Positions 33,978-34,861 of a stretch of 34,861 bases of DNA are shown here, one piece after another. The number at the start of each line of letters is the position of its first letter. Positions within the stretch are counted from its first letter, which is position 1. The DNA lies in contig JALFKB010000026.1 in the NCBI GenBank assembly GCA_022775805.1, positions 1-34,861 of the forward strand. The letters run 5' to 3'. The DNA comes from Clostridiales bacterium. GTDB taxonomy: Bacteria; Bacillota; Clostridia; Peptostreptococcales; Anaerovoracaceae. The notes under the pieces are model-generated. The model was not told the DNA's origin, did no database searches, and saw only the letters and a list, made by a program, of their open reading frames with translations. Position numbers and translations under genes: made by a program.

Positions 33978-34838
33978 ATGGCGGAAATACTGAAGGGGGC
34001 GCCGGTTGCCAAGGCGCTGACAGAGGCGAACAGGGAAAGAGCAGAGAAGCTTAAGGAGGCAGGGATAGAACCTGCCCTGGCAATAATAAGGCTTGGGGAA
34101 AATCCAAGCGACCTTTCCTATGAAAGGGGCGCAATTAAACGAGCTGAGAAAACGGGTATCCGTGTTGTTCAGCATGTATTGCCGGAAACCGCATCCCAGG
34201 AGGAGCTTCTGGGAGAAATAGAGAAAATCAACAGGGATGACAGCATCCACGGAGTGCTTATGTTCAGACCGTTGCCTGGGCACATTGACGAAAAGGCAGT
34301 GTGCGAGGCTTTGGATCCCGCTAAGGACATGGACGGAATAACAAGCGGCTCCATGGCAGGTGTTTTCATGGAGAACGGAATGGGTTATCCTCCATGCACC
34401 GCCAGCGCCGTAATGGAGATCTTCGATTATTATGGAATAGAACTTAAGGGAAAGAAGGTAACGGTTTTCGGCAGAAGCCTGGTAATAGGAAAGCCTGTTG
34501 CCATGATGACAATGGGACGCCACGCAACCATTACAGTGTGCCACAGCAGAACCTCACAGGAGGATTTCGCCAGAGCGGGACGGGAGGCGGATATTGTTAT
34601 CGCAGCCCTGGGCAGAGCCAGAATGATTGGCCCGGAGAAGCTGGGCAGAGACCAGGTGATAATAGATGTGGGCATCAATGTCGATGAAGAGGGAAGCCTC
34701 TGCGGAGATGTTGATTTCGATAAGGCAGAGCCTCTCGCAAAGGCAATAACCCCTGTTCCCGCAGGGGTGGGCAGCGTAACTACTGCAGTGCTCATGAAAC
34801 ACGTAATTCAGGCAGCAGAAAGGAAAGCCAGGATATGA
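33978..34838 (+). CDS. folD: FolD-family methylenetetrahydrofolate dehydrogenase lacking key cyclohydrolase residues
   Basis: FolD normally oxidises 5,10-methylene-THF to methenyl-THF and hydrolyses it to 10-formyl-THF. The Rossmann half is intact (VTVFGRSLVIGKPVAMMTM, ADIVIAALGRARMI, VIIDVGIN, GDVDF, ITPVPAGVGSVTTAVLM). In the catalytic half, the conserved Y-x-x-x-K motif reads Y48-E-R-G-A52, so the essential Lys is Ala, and the usual VQLPLP reads MFRPLP with Phe96 in place of Gln. Asp119 (KDMDG) remains. Dehydrogenase activity may persist while cyclohydrolase is weak or absent. CGGAGGAGC precedes the ATG. Length 286 is normal. Confidence 0.88.
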   Translation: MAEILKGAPVAKALTEANRERAEKLKEAGIEPALAIIRLGENPSDLSYERGAIKRAEKTGIRVVQHVLPETASQEELLGEIEKINRDDSIHGVLMFRPLPGHIDEKAVCEALDPAKDMDGITSGSMAGVFMENGMGYPPCTASAVMEIFDYYGIELKGKKVTVFGRSLVIGKPVAMMTMGRHATITVCHSRTSQEDFARAGREADIVIAALGRARMIGPEKLGRDQVIIDVGINVDEEGSLCGDVDFDKAEPLAKAITPVPAGVGSVTTAVLMKHVIQAAERKARI

Positions 34839-34861
34839 CCATGAGACACAGGCTGATTGCA
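34835..34861 (+). CDS. Start of an unidentified gene cut by the window edge
   Basis: An ATG at 34835 overlaps the folD stop in an ATGA arrangement and stays open to the window end (MTMRHRLIA). A second in-frame ATG lies at 34841. Nine residues are too few to name a product. The overlap style matches other gene junctions here. Confidence 0.35.

Noticed and set aside
1-34861. tRNA genes, CRISPR arrays, insertion sequences, prophage or restriction systems
   Set aside because: No repeat-spacer pattern, transposase, phage structural gene or tRNA-like cloverleaf was seen. The Xer-like protein is in a housekeeping context and is not part of an integrative element.

Overview
The window is a gene-dense stretch of a low- to mid-GC Gram-positive chromosome, most likely an anaerobic, amino-acid- or nucleobase-fermenting member of the Clostridia. 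The evidence is the Firmicutes-style housekeeping order (rsgA-rpe, plsX-rnc-smc-ftsY, nudF-xerD, rplS-rbgA-rnhB), strong AGGAGG ribosome-binding sites, and anaerobic catabolic genes. The CoA-transferase at 22869 matches the length of the 4-hydroxybutyrate CoA-transferase of Clostridium aminobutyricum and the position of its active-site Glu238. That points towards that neighbourhood of the Clostridia (Anaerovorax/Family XIII-like); this placement is inference. No tRNA, rRNA, CRISPR array, insertion sequence or prophage was seen.

Region 1 (1-11490) is one long co-directional housekeeping block: end of rsgA, rpe, plsX, rnc, smc, ftsY, der, plsY, gpsA, miaB. Most genes overlap or nearly abut. It couples membrane phospholipid synthesis (GpsA makes glycerol-3-phosphate; PlsX and PlsY acylate it) with RNA processing, chromosome condensation, protein targeting and ribosome assembly. 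Two oddities: acpP is absent between plsX and rnc, and PlsY starts with a GGADGPTAIYL motif known from Na+-pumping decarboxylase beta subunits.

Region 2 (11563-21295) looks like a pyrimidine uptake and degradation locus: an MFS exporter/transporter, a LacI-type regulator, an Fe-S flavoprotein related to dihydroorotate/dihydropyrimidine dehydrogenases but lacking the catalytic Cys, an N-carbamoyl-beta-alanine amidohydrolase-like enzyme, PreT and PreA, a NimA-like flavoprotein and a pyrimidine-nucleoside phosphorylase. The ring-opening dihydropyrimidinase is missing from the window. A LacI-style palindrome lies just downstream of the promoter of the amidohydrolase-preT-preA unit.

Region 3 (21314-27900) carries a divergent PAS/AAA+/TyrR-HTH regulator whose sigma-54 contact loop and Walker B acids are degraded, a 4-hydroxybutyrate/butyrate-type CoA-transferase, a beta-CASP ribonuclease-like protein and a GABA/beta-alanine aminotransferase. 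The catabolic genes share a strongly biased codon usage with rplS, suggesting high expression. The aminotransferase could take beta-alanine from pyrimidine breakdown, or GABA, and the CoA-transferase could activate the resulting hydroxyacid. Downstream of the aminotransferase a promoter, a 5' hairpin and a strong terminator outline a possible small RNA of about 85 nt.

Region 4 (27925-34861) returns to housekeeping: an unrecognised 172-residue protein, a DEDD exonuclease, proC, a NUDIX hydrolase, a Xer-type recombinase with a degenerate active site, rplS with a structured leader, rbgA, rnhB, and a FolD homologue that lacks the cyclohydrolase Lys and Gln. The recurring theme is familiar enzymes or regulators with key catalytic residues replaced: XerD-like, FolD, the TyrR-like regulator and the dehydrogenase at 14122.
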